Below are positions 45,235 through 54,177 of a DNA stretch of 64,000 nucleotides, piece by piece. The stretch spans positions 152,822 through 216,821 of the forward strand of contig NZ_KB892836.1 of the NCBI RefSeq assembly GCF_000373965.1, given 5' to 3'. A model generated the notes under the pieces. It was not told where the DNA came from. It did no database searches and saw nothing but the letters and a program-made list of their open reading frames with translations. Source of the stretch: Uliginosibacterium gangwonense DSM 18521. Its GTDB lineage: Bacteria; Pseudomonadota; Gammaproteobacteria; Burkholderiales; Rhodocyclaceae. Position 1 is the first letter of the stretch, and each line of letters starts with the position of its first letter. The translations under genes and the position numbers were made by a program.

Positions 45235-45879
45235 TTAATTTGGCAAACATTCAATATCAATAGGTAAAGGCAGCCCTGGCGGCAACAAGTCGCTTTGCTG
45301 CCCAAGCCGCTGGCGAACCGCTTCCACAAGGCGCCGCGTCTGTACCGTATCCGCAGCACCACCTACGGCGTCCACCATAGGTACACCACCTGCGCCCCGC
45401 CTCAATTGCAAGGTGACTGGCGCATCCAGCCTCAATTGTTCATCTGCCAGCATACTGGCCAGACGCAGGCGCACCATGACCTGCGCCTCCTCATCCGTCA
45501 AAGCTCGCCAGCCATGATCCCGCGATACCTCTGGTGCAGGCCCCTGCCCTTCATCCAAGGCTTGAGCAGATTTTACAAACGCGGAGAGAGAACCAGCAGA
45601 TGCTTTGGCGCGTGCAGTAGGCGCGGACACCTGCTGGCGAGTCGGCTGCCGTTCATCATCTGGAGGATGGGGGCGGCCCTGCAATACAGGCTGCGATGGG
45701 GCCTCCACTTCATCCCCCGCGCCAGGCTGTACTTTCGGGCGCAACTCCACCTGCAAAGGCAAGCCTGGCGGCAATCCGCCTTGCTGCGGCGTGCGCATCC
45801 AATCCAGCACCACCCAATGTGCCAGCACTGAAACACCCACCCCGATCAGCGCTAGTTTGTATCGCCGCTCCACCAACAT
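45235..45879 (-). CDS. TonB-like or Pro-rich membrane-anchored periplasmic protein
   Basis: The 214-residue product starts with a cytoplasmic MLVERRYK stretch and one membrane helix (LALIGVGVSVLAHWVVLDWM), followed by a Pro/Gln/Glu-rich spacer and a C-terminal region (about residues 120-214) with MVRLRLASMLADEQLRLDAP and PVTLQLRRGAGGVPMVDAVGG. The layout resembles TonB N-terminal anchors, but the C-terminus is not a standard TonB domain. No exbBD is nearby. It looks like an uncharacterised envelope protein. A GGGGG stretch before the ATG may serve as the ribosome site. Confidence 0.55.
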   Translation of the reverse strand: MLVERRYKLALIGVGVSVLAHWVVLDWMRTPQQGGLPPGLPLQVELRPKVQPGAGDEVEAPSQPVLQGRPHPPDDERQPTRQQVSAPTARAKASAGSLSAFVKSAQALDEGQGPAPEVSRDHGWRALTDEEAQVMVRLRLASMLADEQLRLDAPVTLQLRRGAGGVPMVDAVGGAADTVQTRRLVEAVRQRLGQQSDLLPPGLPLPIDIECLPN

Positions 45880-45956
45880 TCCCCCAAAAGGGTTGTAAAA
45901 CGTTGCAAGGGGGGTTAGGGTGCCATATTCGAGACTACTTATCAGTGTCTTACATC

Positions 45957-46562
45957 ATGCCCGAATCCGACTTACTGTTGCCCGTGGCAAACCAGCGCCC
46001 TCTTGTACTTACGCTGGATTCACACGGGCAACCCTATCGCTGGGTCTCCTGGCAACATGCAGTGATCTACTACAGCCGCGACATGGTGGCTTGGGCCATT
46101 GGCTCAGAGAGTTTCACCGTGCATGGCGGCGTCTGCCGCAAAACCGGTCAGCGCTCCGAAATCCGTGCCAACAGCATTATCGCCATCCGGGGCAAATCCC
46201 TTCCTCCCGGTGCCCTGATCCAGACCCCCCCGCTTTCCAACCGCGAACTCTTCCACCGGGATCGCCAAGTCTGCGCCTATTGCGGCGTCGACCTGCCCTT
46301 TAGCCGCCTGACCCGGGACCACATCATGCCCGTATCCCAGGGTGGCGCGGACTCCTGGATGAATGTGGTCACCGCATGCCGCAGTTGCAACCAGCGCAAA
46401 GGTGGGCGAACGCCAGAGCAGGCCCATATGCTCCTGCTCTACGCACCTTATGTACCCAACAAGGCGGAATACCTGATCCTCTCCAATCGCAGCATTCTGG
46501 CTGATCAAATGGATTTCCTTGCCCACCAGCTTCCCTCACAAAGTCGTTGGCGCAAGCGCTGA
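45957..46562 (+). CDS. HNH endonuclease family protein
   Basis: The 201-residue product has an HNH nuclease domain (about residues 95-150): CAYCGVDLPFSRLTRDHIMP with the two first cysteines and the catalytic His in DHIMP, SWMNVVTACRSCNQRKGGRTP with the Asn and the second CxxC zinc pair. An N-terminal 90-residue domain (LTLDSHGQPYRWVSWQHAVIYY) is conserved in this McrA-like group of stand-alone HNH proteins found in many proteobacteria. Function is unknown but a DNA cutter or nicker is expected. The start at 45957 is 77 bases from the divergent TonB-like gene. Confidence 0.85.
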   Translation: MPESDLLLPVANQRPLVLTLDSHGQPYRWVSWQHAVIYYSRDMVAWAIGSESFTVHGGVCRKTGQRSEIRANSIIAIRGKSLPPGALIQTPPLSNRELFHRDRQVCAYCGVDLPFSRLTRDHIMPVSQGGADSWMNVVTACRSCNQRKGGRTPEQAHMLLLYAPYVPNKAEYLILSNRSILADQMDFLAHQLPSQSRWRKR

Positions 46563-46695
46563 ATCGGGGTGTTTATCCTGATCGCATTCGTCTGCATGAA
46601 AATACGGGCCTGGATTTGACGAGCCCAGGTTTGCATGACAATGCACATCTCCCCGTTCCCCGGGGGTCCATGCTCCCGGGATGCCCGGATAGACG

Positions 46696-49482
46696 TTAGT
46701 CCGCTTTGGCAGGCGTTGTCGTTTTCCCCGCGCCAGCAAAGTCCCCGGCAAACACGCTCACCAGTTGCTCAGGCTTGATGTACTTGCGGATCACCGCATT
46801 GACATCTTCCACGCTGACAGTCTTGAGCTTTTCCTCCTGAGCCTGCACAAAAGCCATATTGCGTTGCTGGAAGAGTTGCACCGCCAGTGTGCGGGCGAGG
46901 TTGCCGTCCTGGCTGCGCCCAACCTGTGCGGCCTGTATCAATCCACTGCGCGCCTCGGCAACTTCCTGCTCAGTAACACCTTCGCGCACAAAGCGTCCGA
47001 TTTCCTCCTGCAACGCCAGCTTCAAACGTTCCAGGTTGCCAGGAGCATAGATCGCATACAGCCCCAGTGTGCTGGAAGGCTCATACGCGTCAAGACGCAG
47101 GTATGAACCCACGCCATAGCTAAGGCCCTCCTTCTGGCGCAGACGGTCCGCCAGTCGACTCTTGAGGCTGCCGCCTCCCAATATGCGGTTGGCAATGATG
47201 AGCGCAGGCGCTTCTGCCGCGTCATCCTTTACCGGCAACGCCAAGCCACCTGTAAAGAAAGCATTGGCTTTCTCAGGCGCCTCGATTTTCAATTCCGTCG
47301 GCTTGTTTTCGCGGAATGGCGTGGCAATACGGGCGAATGGCTGGCGTGCCTGCCAGTTGCCAAACAGCTGCTGGATCTGCGTGGAAACTGCTTTGGCATC
47401 GAAATCCCCGACCAAGGCCAGCTGCGCATGGTCTGCCCCATAAAACGCAGCATGAAAAGGTTTCAGCTCGGTAACGCGCAAAGTCTTGATGGCAGCCAAA
47501 TCCTCCTCCACCGTCGGGGCGTAGCGCACATCCCCCTTGGGATAGGGATTGTCATAACGAGCCAACGCCCGCCCTGCGAGGCTTTCAGGCTGTTTGCGTT
47601 GTTCTTCGATGGCGGTGAGCGTCTGGTCGCGCAACTGCTCGAATTCAGCAGCGGGAAAACTGGGGTTACGCAACACATCACGCATCAGTACAAGCAACTC
47701 GGCGAGCTGTTCACGGCGGGTCTCAAAGGCCACCGTCACCACCCCATTCTGGCCAGAGATATCCAGTTGGGCATGCAGTGCCTCAAGCTTGTCCGCAATC
47801 TGCTGGCGGGTAAGCTTGCCTGCTCCACGCGTCAACATGGCAGCGGTAAAACTGCTCAGATTGGCTTTTCCCTTGAGTGTGTGTTCATCGCCCAGGCGCA
47901 GAATCATGCTGCCCTTGACCGTCTGGCCGCGCGTCGACTTTGGCAAGAGCGCAATCCTCATGCCATTGGCAAGCTCGCTGCGCAGAGTACGCGCATCAAT
48001 ATTGACAGGGCTGGGGTCAAAGTTCTCCCCTTCGGCCAGCGCCGCCTGCCCCTTGTAGGCAGAAACCGTCGCCTGAATATCCGGCGTATCGGGAATCACG
48101 GCACGCTGTGGCTTTTCGGTGGGGATGAACTGCCCCAGGGTGCGATTCGACTCCAGCAGATAGTGCTCGGCCACGCGCTGCACATCTGCAAGGGTAAGGG
48201 CCTCGACACGATCACGCTCAATAAAGAACAAACGCCAGTCGCCCGTAGCGATGGATTCCGACAGGGCGACACCAAAGTGGGCGGGGTCACGCAATACCTG
48301 TTCGTAATTGTTGCGCAAGGCAAGCTTGGCGCGCTGCAACTCGGCAGCCGTGATCGGGTGCTGGCGCAAACCTTCGAGTTGGGCCAACAAGACACGACGC
48401 GCAGCCTCTCGTGATTGCGTCTTGTTGAGCCCCACAAAAGCAATCAAGGCACCCGGCTCATGCAGACTCAATACATCGACATCCACCGAGCTAGCCAGCT
48501 TTTTCTCTACCAATGCCTTATGCAACCGGCCACTGGGTTCATCACCCAGAATGAAGGCCAGCACTTGCAGAGCGGCCATATCCGGATGGGGACCGGCTGG
48601 AACGTGGTAGAGCGCACCAACAAGTTGGCTATCCCCCACGCGGGCAAGCGTTACCTCACGTGCGCCATCCTGTGCCGGGTCTCGCGTATAGGATGGCTGT
48701 AATACCCTGCTCGGGCGGGCAATGACACCAAAATAACGCTGGATCGCATTCAGCGTGGCTTTGGGATCGAATTTCCCTGCCACCACCAACACGGCATTGT
48801 CCGGTTGGTAATACAAGCGGTAGAAGGCCTGGAGATTTTCGATGCGCACATTTTCCACATCGCTACGGGCACCAATCGTGCTTTTTCCATAGCTATGCCA
48901 CTGAAATGCTGCGGCCATCATCTTCTGCCAGAGAATGCCACCGGGATTGTTTTCGCCGGATTCCATCTCGTTGCGCACCACCGTCATCTCGCTATCAAGA
49001 TCGCTGCGGGCGATGAAGGAATTGACCATGCGGTCAGCCTCCATACGTAAGGCCCATTCCAGGGATTCGTCGTTGGCGTTGAAGGTTTCGTGGTAATTGG
49101 TGCGGTCGTAAAAAGTGGAGCCATTGAACTGCATGCCACGGCGGGCAAACTCCTGCACGATGGTCTTGCCGGGCAAGTTCGGTGTGCCCTTGAACATCAA
49201 GTGCTCCAGCAGGTGGGCCATACCGGTTTCGCCGTAATTCTCCATCCGGCTGCCAACCTTGTAGGTAATGTTGACCGTGGTTGTAGGCTTGGAGGCATCT
49301 GGCGCAAGCAACACCTGCAGACCGTTGGGCAATACGTACTCGTCGATCCCTTCCACACTGGCAATCTTGCCAAGCGCTGCCGCAGCAACTGGTTCCGCCA
49401 CCTGAACGGGCTCCGCCCATACCGAAGACATCAGCAGGAAGCACCCCGCCCCTGTCAGACACCACTTCCTGATTTGTTTCAC
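46696..49482 (-). CDS. M16 family zinc peptidase, two-domain periplasmic form
   Basis: The 928-residue product has a signal peptide (KKQ-type MKQIRKWCLTGAGCFLLMSS, cleavage likely after WAE) and two M16 halves. The first holds the inverted zinc motif HLLEH (His90, Glu93, His94) with the third ligand Glu about 80 residues later near RNEMESGE. The second half (from about residue 480) lacks the HxxEH motif and is probably a structural partner, as in pitrilysin and insulysin relatives. The final TTTPAKAD tail is short. It likely degrades or processes small peptides in the periplasm. It is a single-gene unit followed by the convergent HNH gene. Confidence 0.9.
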   Translation of the reverse strand: MKQIRKWCLTGAGCFLLMSSVWAEPVQVAEPVAAAALGKIASVEGIDEYVLPNGLQVLLAPDASKPTTTVNITYKVGSRMENYGETGMAHLLEHLMFKGTPNLPGKTIVQEFARRGMQFNGSTFYDRTNYHETFNANDESLEWALRMEADRMVNSFIARSDLDSEMTVVRNEMESGENNPGGILWQKMMAAAFQWHSYGKSTIGARSDVENVRIENLQAFYRLYYQPDNAVLVVAGKFDPKATLNAIQRYFGVIARPSRVLQPSYTRDPAQDGAREVTLARVGDSQLVGALYHVPAGPHPDMAALQVLAFILGDEPSGRLHKALVEKKLASSVDVDVLSLHEPGALIAFVGLNKTQSREAARRVLLAQLEGLRQHPITAAELQRAKLALRNNYEQVLRDPAHFGVALSESIATGDWRLFFIERDRVEALTLADVQRVAEHYLLESNRTLGQFIPTEKPQRAVIPDTPDIQATVSAYKGQAALAEGENFDPSPVNIDARTLRSELANGMRIALLPKSTRGQTVKGSMILRLGDEHTLKGKANLSSFTAAMLTRGAGKLTRQQIADKLEALHAQLDISGQNGVVTVAFETRREQLAELLVLMRDVLRNPSFPAAEFEQLRDQTLTAIEEQRKQPESLAGRALARYDNPYPKGDVRYAPTVEEDLAAIKTLRVTELKPFHAAFYGADHAQLALVGDFDAKAVSTQIQQLFGNWQARQPFARIATPFRENKPTELKIEAPEKANAFFTGGLALPVKDDAAEAPALIIANRILGGGSLKSRLADRLRQKEGLSYGVGSYLRLDAYEPSSTLGLYAIYAPGNLERLKLALQEEIGRFVREGVTEQEVAEARSGLIQAAQVGRSQDGNLARTLAVQLFQQRNMAFVQAQEEKLKTVSVEDVNAVIRKYIKPEQLVSVFAGDFAGAGKTTTPAKAD

Positions 49483-49641
49483 AGCTCAAGCACTCCCTGA
49501 TTAAACCCTTCGGCACAGGCCGACAAGCATGCGCCACCAAGCAGGACCTTACACCAAAACGGCAAGCCCGCTGCGTTGACGCAGACAAACGCCAGCGCAC
49601 AAGGTTCCCGACCTGTTAAAGGAAAAGGGAAAATGCAACAC

Positions 49642-50976
49642 TCAGGGATTGCCCAAGCCGAACTTCTTCATTTTGTCGTGCAGGGTGGTTTTGGGGATCT
49701 GCAACACCTGCGCGGTCTGGCTCAGGTTGTTGCCGTGGCGCCGCAAAGCGTCGGCAATCAGCGCACGCTCAAAAGACTCGACCGCCTGATGCAGTGACAC
49801 ATTCTCTACATCCTTGCGCTCGGCAAATGGCGGAAAGCCAGCCTCTATGCCCAGCACGCAACGATCTGCCACATTACGCAGCTCCCGCACATTGCCGGGC
49901 CAGGAATAGGCCATCAGGGTCTGCATTTTTGCCGGGGCCATGGCTGGAGCGGGTCGCCCATGATTGATGCAGGCCTGGTGCACAAAATGCTCAAACAACA
50001 AAGGCACGTCTTCGCGCCGTTCGCGCAAGGACGGCAATAACACCGAAGCCACATTGAGCCGGTAATACAAATCGGCCCGGAACCGCCCTGCCTCGGACAT
50101 CACGCCGAGATCTTCCTTGGTGGCGGCCACAATGCGGCAGTCCACGGGGACTGGCACGTTGGAGCCCAGACGCTCAAGCGTGCGCTCCTGCAACACGCGC
50201 AAAAGCTTGATCTGCACACTCATCGGCATGCTCTCGATTTCATCGAGAAACAAGGTGCCGCCATTGGCATATTCGATCTTGCCGATCCGGCGCTTGGCCG
50301 CCCCTGTGAATGCACCGGCCTCGTGGCCGAAAATCTCGCTCTCTACAAGGCTCTCCGGCAGGCCACCACAATTGATCGCCACAAAATGCCCGTTACGCCT
50401 TGCGCTGAATTCATGCAGGCAGCGGGCAACCAGTTCCTTGCCTGTACCCGTTTCACCATTGATGAGCAATGGGGCGTTGGTGTCAGCCAGTTCCTTGATC
50501 AGAACACGGATGCGTTCTATTCCATCTGAATTTCCGATGATACGCGCATCAAGCCGATCTTTGTCATGCAACTGGTGGCGCAGCTCACGAACTTCCATCG
50601 TCAAGCGTCGCTTTTCCAGACCGCGACGCACGACGTCCACCAGATAATCAGGGGCAAATGGTTTCTCGACGAAATCGTAGGCGCCAGACTTCATCGCCTG
50701 CACGGCGAGCGACACATCACCATGCCCGGTGATGAGCACCACGGGCAGATCCTGGTCAAGCGTCAGCACCTCGCGCATCAAGGCCAGACCATCCTTACCG
50801 GGCAGGCGCACGTCGCTGACGATCAGGCCCGGCAGCTCGCTGCGCACCAGCTTGATCGCCTTTTCTGCCGAATCAGCCCCCTGTGTGGCCATGCCTTCAA
50901 GCTGGAGCGCCTGCTCACAGCCAAGCAGCACATCCGGATCGTCTTCGACAATCAGCACTTTCAAGCCATTTGGCAT
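49642..50976 (-). CDS. Sigma-54-dependent response regulator, DctD-like
   Basis: The 444-residue product has a receiver domain (IVEDDPDVLLG, phosphoacceptor in IVSDVRLPGKDGL), an AAA+ sigma-54 activator domain with Walker A INGETGTGKELVARCL, the sigma-54 contact loop GAFTGA (HEAGAFTGAAKRR), Walker B GGTLFLDEIESMP, and a C-terminal Fis-type helix-turn-helix (ALRRHGNNLSQTAQVLQIPKTTLHDKMKK). Its ATG overlaps the kinase gene's stop by 1 base, so the pair is cotranslated. DctD relatives control C4-dicarboxylate uptake, but no dct transporter lies here; targets could include the neighbouring hydrogenase operon. A GTG at 50979 is an alternative start. Confidence 0.88.
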   Translation of the reverse strand: MPNGLKVLIVEDDPDVLLGCEQALQLEGMATQGADSAEKAIKLVRSELPGLIVSDVRLPGKDGLALMREVLTLDQDLPVVLITGHGDVSLAVQAMKSGAYDFVEKPFAPDYLVDVVRRGLEKRRLTMEVRELRHQLHDKDRLDARIIGNSDGIERIRVLIKELADTNAPLLINGETGTGKELVARCLHEFSARRNGHFVAINCGGLPESLVESEIFGHEAGAFTGAAKRRIGKIEYANGGTLFLDEIESMPMSVQIKLLRVLQERTLERLGSNVPVPVDCRIVAATKEDLGVMSEAGRFRADLYYRLNVASVLLPSLRERREDVPLLFEHFVHQACINHGRPAPAMAPAKMQTLMAYSWPGNVRELRNVADRCVLGIEAGFPPFAERKDVENVSLHQAVESFERALIADALRRHGNNLSQTAQVLQIPKTTLHDKMKKFGLGNP

Positions 50977-52901
50977 CACAGTCTCGTCTCCTTGTACGCC
51001 GGAATGGTCAGCGAAAATACTGCGCCGCCTTCCGGTGAATTTGTTGCTTTCAGCTCACCACCAAAGTCCCGCACGATCCCTGCGGAAATTGCCAAACCCA
51101 GGCCAAGGCCGACTCCCGGCGCCTTGGTGGTGTAGAAAGGCTCAAATGTATGTTGCAGGCTATCCACACTCAAACCGGGGCCGTTGTCACGTATCAGCAG
51201 GCACACAAAATCACCTTCACAATAGGAGCGGATCTCCAGCCTGCGATTTTCCTGCTCCTCCATCGCGTCCAGCGCATTGCCAATCAGATTCAGCAAAACC
51301 TGCTCCAGGCGATTCGGGTCACACCACACCTGGGCATCGCCCTCACGTGCATCAATTGCCACATTGACCATCCCTTTGACCAAGCGATGATGCAACAGAT
51401 ACAGCGCATTATCGATGGATTTCTGCAAAGGCACCGCTCTTGGCCCACCCGTCGATTTGCGGGCAAAGGTCTTGAGCTGTCCCGTCAAATGCCCCATACG
51501 TTCAACCAGCGGGCCAATCCGATCCAGGTTGGAGCTGGCCGTTTGCACATCGCCCCGCTCCAGGTACTTCACCGCATTGCCCGACAAGGTGCTCAGTGCC
51601 GCCAGGGGTTGGTTCAGCTCATGGGCAATCCCTGCCGACAACTGCCCCAACACCGCAAGTTTGCCCGCCTGCACCAGCCCACTTTGCGCTTCCCGCAGGG
51701 TACGCTCGGCACGGCTGCGCTCTTCCACCTCTTCCTGCAGGCGCTCATTGGCAGCAGACAGATCGGCGGTACGCTCGATCACCTTGCGCTCCAACTCGTC
51801 ATGCGCCCGCTGCAAGGCCGAACGCGCCAGCACCAATTCACGGACATGCTTCTGGCGTTGCAGAAAAGTCAGGAACAAGCCCCACAAAAAAGCCATCCCA
51901 AGCGAGCCCAATGCCGCGCGCATCTGCGCAAAATCATCGGCTTTCTTCAGATCGGAGAATACAGTCAGATGCCAGGGGGTACCCGGCATCATGCGCGTTT
52001 GTGCCAAAAACAGGCCCGACGTGGTAAAGACACTGGCATCATTGTTCGCAACCGGCGGGAGGTAGACAATACGGCTATTCGCGTCAAACACCCGGCGAAC
52101 CGCCATGCCGACCGGTGCCAGCTTGCGGTTGTTGTATTGCTGAGCCAATGCAATCTGCTGCCTTGCTGCCTCGTCCAGAGGCTGCAAGGTGCTGTATTTC
52201 CAGGCTGGCACGGAGGACAGCACCACTACACCATGATCATCAGACAAAATGGCAGGTGACTCGGCAGACGACCAGGAACGTTCCAACTGTTCCAGGCTCA
52301 CCTTTACCACGCCAGTGCCCTTGACCTCCCCCCCTATGTGGAGCGAAGTCGACAGAAAATAACCGGGCTCATTATTGGTGGTGCCGATGCCATAGAATCG
52401 CTCGACATGATCAATCCCCGCATGCTGGTAATAGGGCCGATAGGAAAGATCACGCCCCACGAAACTATCCGGCTTGTTCCAGTTGCTGGATGCAATTACC
52501 CGCCCTGGCTTGTCGAGCACAAACACCGCCAGTGTGCCGACGCGTTGGTTCAGGCGTTCCAGGTAAAGATTGGCGCGTTGTCGCAAAGCCATGTCGCCGG
52601 GCTTGGAGAGCATCTCCATCACCGCCGCATCAAACCCCATCACATAGGGGAAATTGGCGTATTTATCAATCTCCCGCTCAAGGCTGGCCGAATAGAGGTC
52701 CAGGCGATGATGAGCATTGCCGCGCATTTCCTGGATTGCGGCTTCAAACGTCCATAGGTAGACCCCTCGGCCGAACAGCAAGGTCACCACAAGCGCACCA
52801 ACAATCAGGGCCACGATGCGCTGCCTTGGGGTCAGCCCCAATCCGCGCTTACAAAGAGCCAAGGCGATGTTCTTTGGACGAAACGACAATGCACGCCCCA
52901 T
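50976..52901 (-). CDS. Membrane sensor histidine kinase, DctB-like
   Basis: The 641-residue product has a first membrane helix (IVALIVGALVVTLLFG), a large periplasmic double-PAS-like sensor region (about residues 45-310; SNWNKPDSFVGRDLSYRPYYQ, GTTNNEPGYFLSTSL typical of the DctB ligand domain), a second helix (LGSLGMAFLWGLFLTFL), a coiled-coil linker and a kinase core. The phosphorylated His lies in LSAGIAHELNQPLAAL and the ATPase has LLNLIGNALDAM, IRDNGPGL and GLGLGLAISAGIV. DctB senses C4-dicarboxylates; the same ligand class is plausible here. The start at 52901 lacks a clear ribosome site. It follows hydE by 91 bases on the same strand. Confidence 0.87.
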   Translation of the reverse strand: MGRALSFRPKNIALALCKRGLGLTPRQRIVALIVGALVVTLLFGRGVYLWTFEAAIQEMRGNAHHRLDLYSASLEREIDKYANFPYVMGFDAAVMEMLSKPGDMALRQRANLYLERLNQRVGTLAVFVLDKPGRVIASSNWNKPDSFVGRDLSYRPYYQHAGIDHVERFYGIGTTNNEPGYFLSTSLHIGGEVKGTGVVKVSLEQLERSWSSAESPAILSDDHGVVVLSSVPAWKYSTLQPLDEAARQQIALAQQYNNRKLAPVGMAVRRVFDANSRIVYLPPVANNDASVFTTSGLFLAQTRMMPGTPWHLTVFSDLKKADDFAQMRAALGSLGMAFLWGLFLTFLQRQKHVRELVLARSALQRAHDELERKVIERTADLSAANERLQEEVEERSRAERTLREAQSGLVQAGKLAVLGQLSAGIAHELNQPLAALSTLSGNAVKYLERGDVQTASSNLDRIGPLVERMGHLTGQLKTFARKSTGGPRAVPLQKSIDNALYLLHHRLVKGMVNVAIDAREGDAQVWCDPNRLEQVLLNLIGNALDAMEEQENRRLEIRSYCEGDFVCLLIRDNGPGLSVDSLQHTFEPFYTTKAPGVGLGLGLAISAGIVRDFGGELKATNSPEGGAVFSLTIPAYKETRL

Positions 52902-52992
52902 TGCGAAAAAGTATCTTCTTATTATAGGGTGCCGCCCCACCTAACGCCGCAGCCTTTTGATACCCCCGCCAGAATTGCTGCAGCGTTTCCGC

Positions 52993-54177
52993 CTATGCCT
53001 TGGCAAGCGCCCGGCGCTGGGCAAAATGCGCCGAATCCCCCCAAGCCTGATAAAGCACACGTCGGCCCACCGATTCAATGCGCTTGCGCAGACACTCGCA
53101 GCACTGCTCGGCATTATCGTCCAGACAAGGCTTACCATCGTACAAGGTGTATTGGCTGCGCACCCGCACCGGGGTGACCTGCGGCATGATGACATTGGCA
53201 CCAAAGCGCAGGCCCTGCTCACGCCCCGTTTCCGACAATGCCTGCAAGGCAGTAGTCGCTGCGATATTGACGTTCTTCAACAGAAGGCGGGCTGCAGCAA
53301 TCATGCGCAGAGAAAGCCCCAAACGAGCCTGCGCCGAACCTATTTGGTCAGCACCACCAAGTGGGGCCTGCACATGTGGAATATAGGGCCCCATCCCGAT
53401 CATATCCACCCCCAGGTCACGGAAGGCCAACAGATCATCGACCAGATCATCCAGACTCTGCCCCGGCAAACCGATCATCACGCCCGTCCCCACCTGATAA
53501 CCCAAACGCTTGAGCGTCGCCAGCGCCTCGCGCCTTGCCGCATAGGTCTGCTCCCTGGGGTGCAAGGCAGCAAACAAGGCGGGCTTGAAACTTTCCATGC
53601 GTAACAGGTATCGATGGGCGCCCGCTTCAAACCACCGCGCATAGGTGGCCTCGCTCTGCTCCCCCACACACAGGGTAATCCCCAGGCCTTCAGGCAATTC
53701 CGTACTACATGTCTCAGCTTTGATTGCGCGTACAGCCTCGGCTACAAAGGCAGCAAACTTCTCATCACGCCGCTCACCCGCCTGTAACACAAGCGAGCCA
53801 TAGCCTTTGGCCGCACACCACTGTGCACATTCAACGATTTCCGCCAAACTCAAAGTATAGCGTTTGACGGCACGGTTGCTGCGCCGTATGCCACAGTAAT
53901 TGCAATCGCACACACAACGGTTGGAAAACTCAACCAGACCACGCAGGCGTACAGTATCACCACACCGCTCAAGCAGCGTTTTTTCAGCAGCCCGGCGAAT
54001 GGTTTCAATATTCTGCGCCGATTGAGCCGCCAAGATCCGGTGAAGGGTCTCTCTGTCGAGGAATCCAGCGTGTATGTCAGACGCCGAAAACTCAAACCCA
54101 TCCTCCACCAAGCCCAATTTTGCTTTGTCAGGGCGAGGCTGCCAGTTGATCCGAACCGCTGTGCCTGCAACGCTCAC
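52993..54177 (-). CDS. hydE: [FeFe]-hydrogenase maturase HydE (radical SAM)
   Basis: The 394-residue product is HydE, a radical SAM enzyme that acts in building the H-cluster diiron subunit. The radical SAM cluster motif is CVCDCNYC (Cys88, Cys92, Cys95), matching CxxxCxxC, in the context SNRCVCDCNYCGIRRSN. Conserved later segments are VLQAGERRDE, LRMESFKPALFAALHP, GVMIGLPGQSLDDLVDDL and GPYIPH. A second cysteine set near the C-terminus, CLDDNAEQCCEC, fits the CX7CX2C auxiliary cluster site found in some HydE. The N-terminus is about 30 residues longer than in Thermotoga. The GTG start overlaps the hydF stop by 4 bases. Confidence 0.94.
   Translation of the reverse strand: MSVAGTAVRINWQPRPDKAKLGLVEDGFEFSASDIHAGFLDRETLHRILAAQSAQNIETIRRAAEKTLLERCGDTVRLRGLVEFSNRCVCDCNYCGIRRSNRAVKRYTLSLAEIVECAQWCAAKGYGSLVLQAGERRDEKFAAFVAEAVRAIKAETCSTELPEGLGITLCVGEQSEATYARWFEAGAHRYLLRMESFKPALFAALHPREQTYAARREALATLKRLGYQVGTGVMIGLPGQSLDDLVDDLLAFRDLGVDMIGMGPYIPHVQAPLGGADQIGSAQARLGLSLRMIAAARLLLKNVNIAATTALQALSETGREQGLRFGANVIMPQVTPVRVRSQYTLYDGKPCLDDNAEQCCECLRKRIESVGRRVLYQAWGDSAHFAQRRALAKA

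Noticed and set aside
46563..46695. Terminator between the convergent HNH and M16 genes
   Set aside because: Only short competing GC stems (CCTGG/CCAGG, GGGC/GCCC) are seen, without a T-run on either strand.
47428..48414. 328-codon plus-strand frame opposite the M16 peptidase
   Set aside because: It is an antisense shadow with no ribosome site or family resemblance.
51150..52259. 369-codon plus-strand frame opposite the sensor kinase
   Set aside because: It is an antisense shadow; the kinase has all its motifs on the minus strand.
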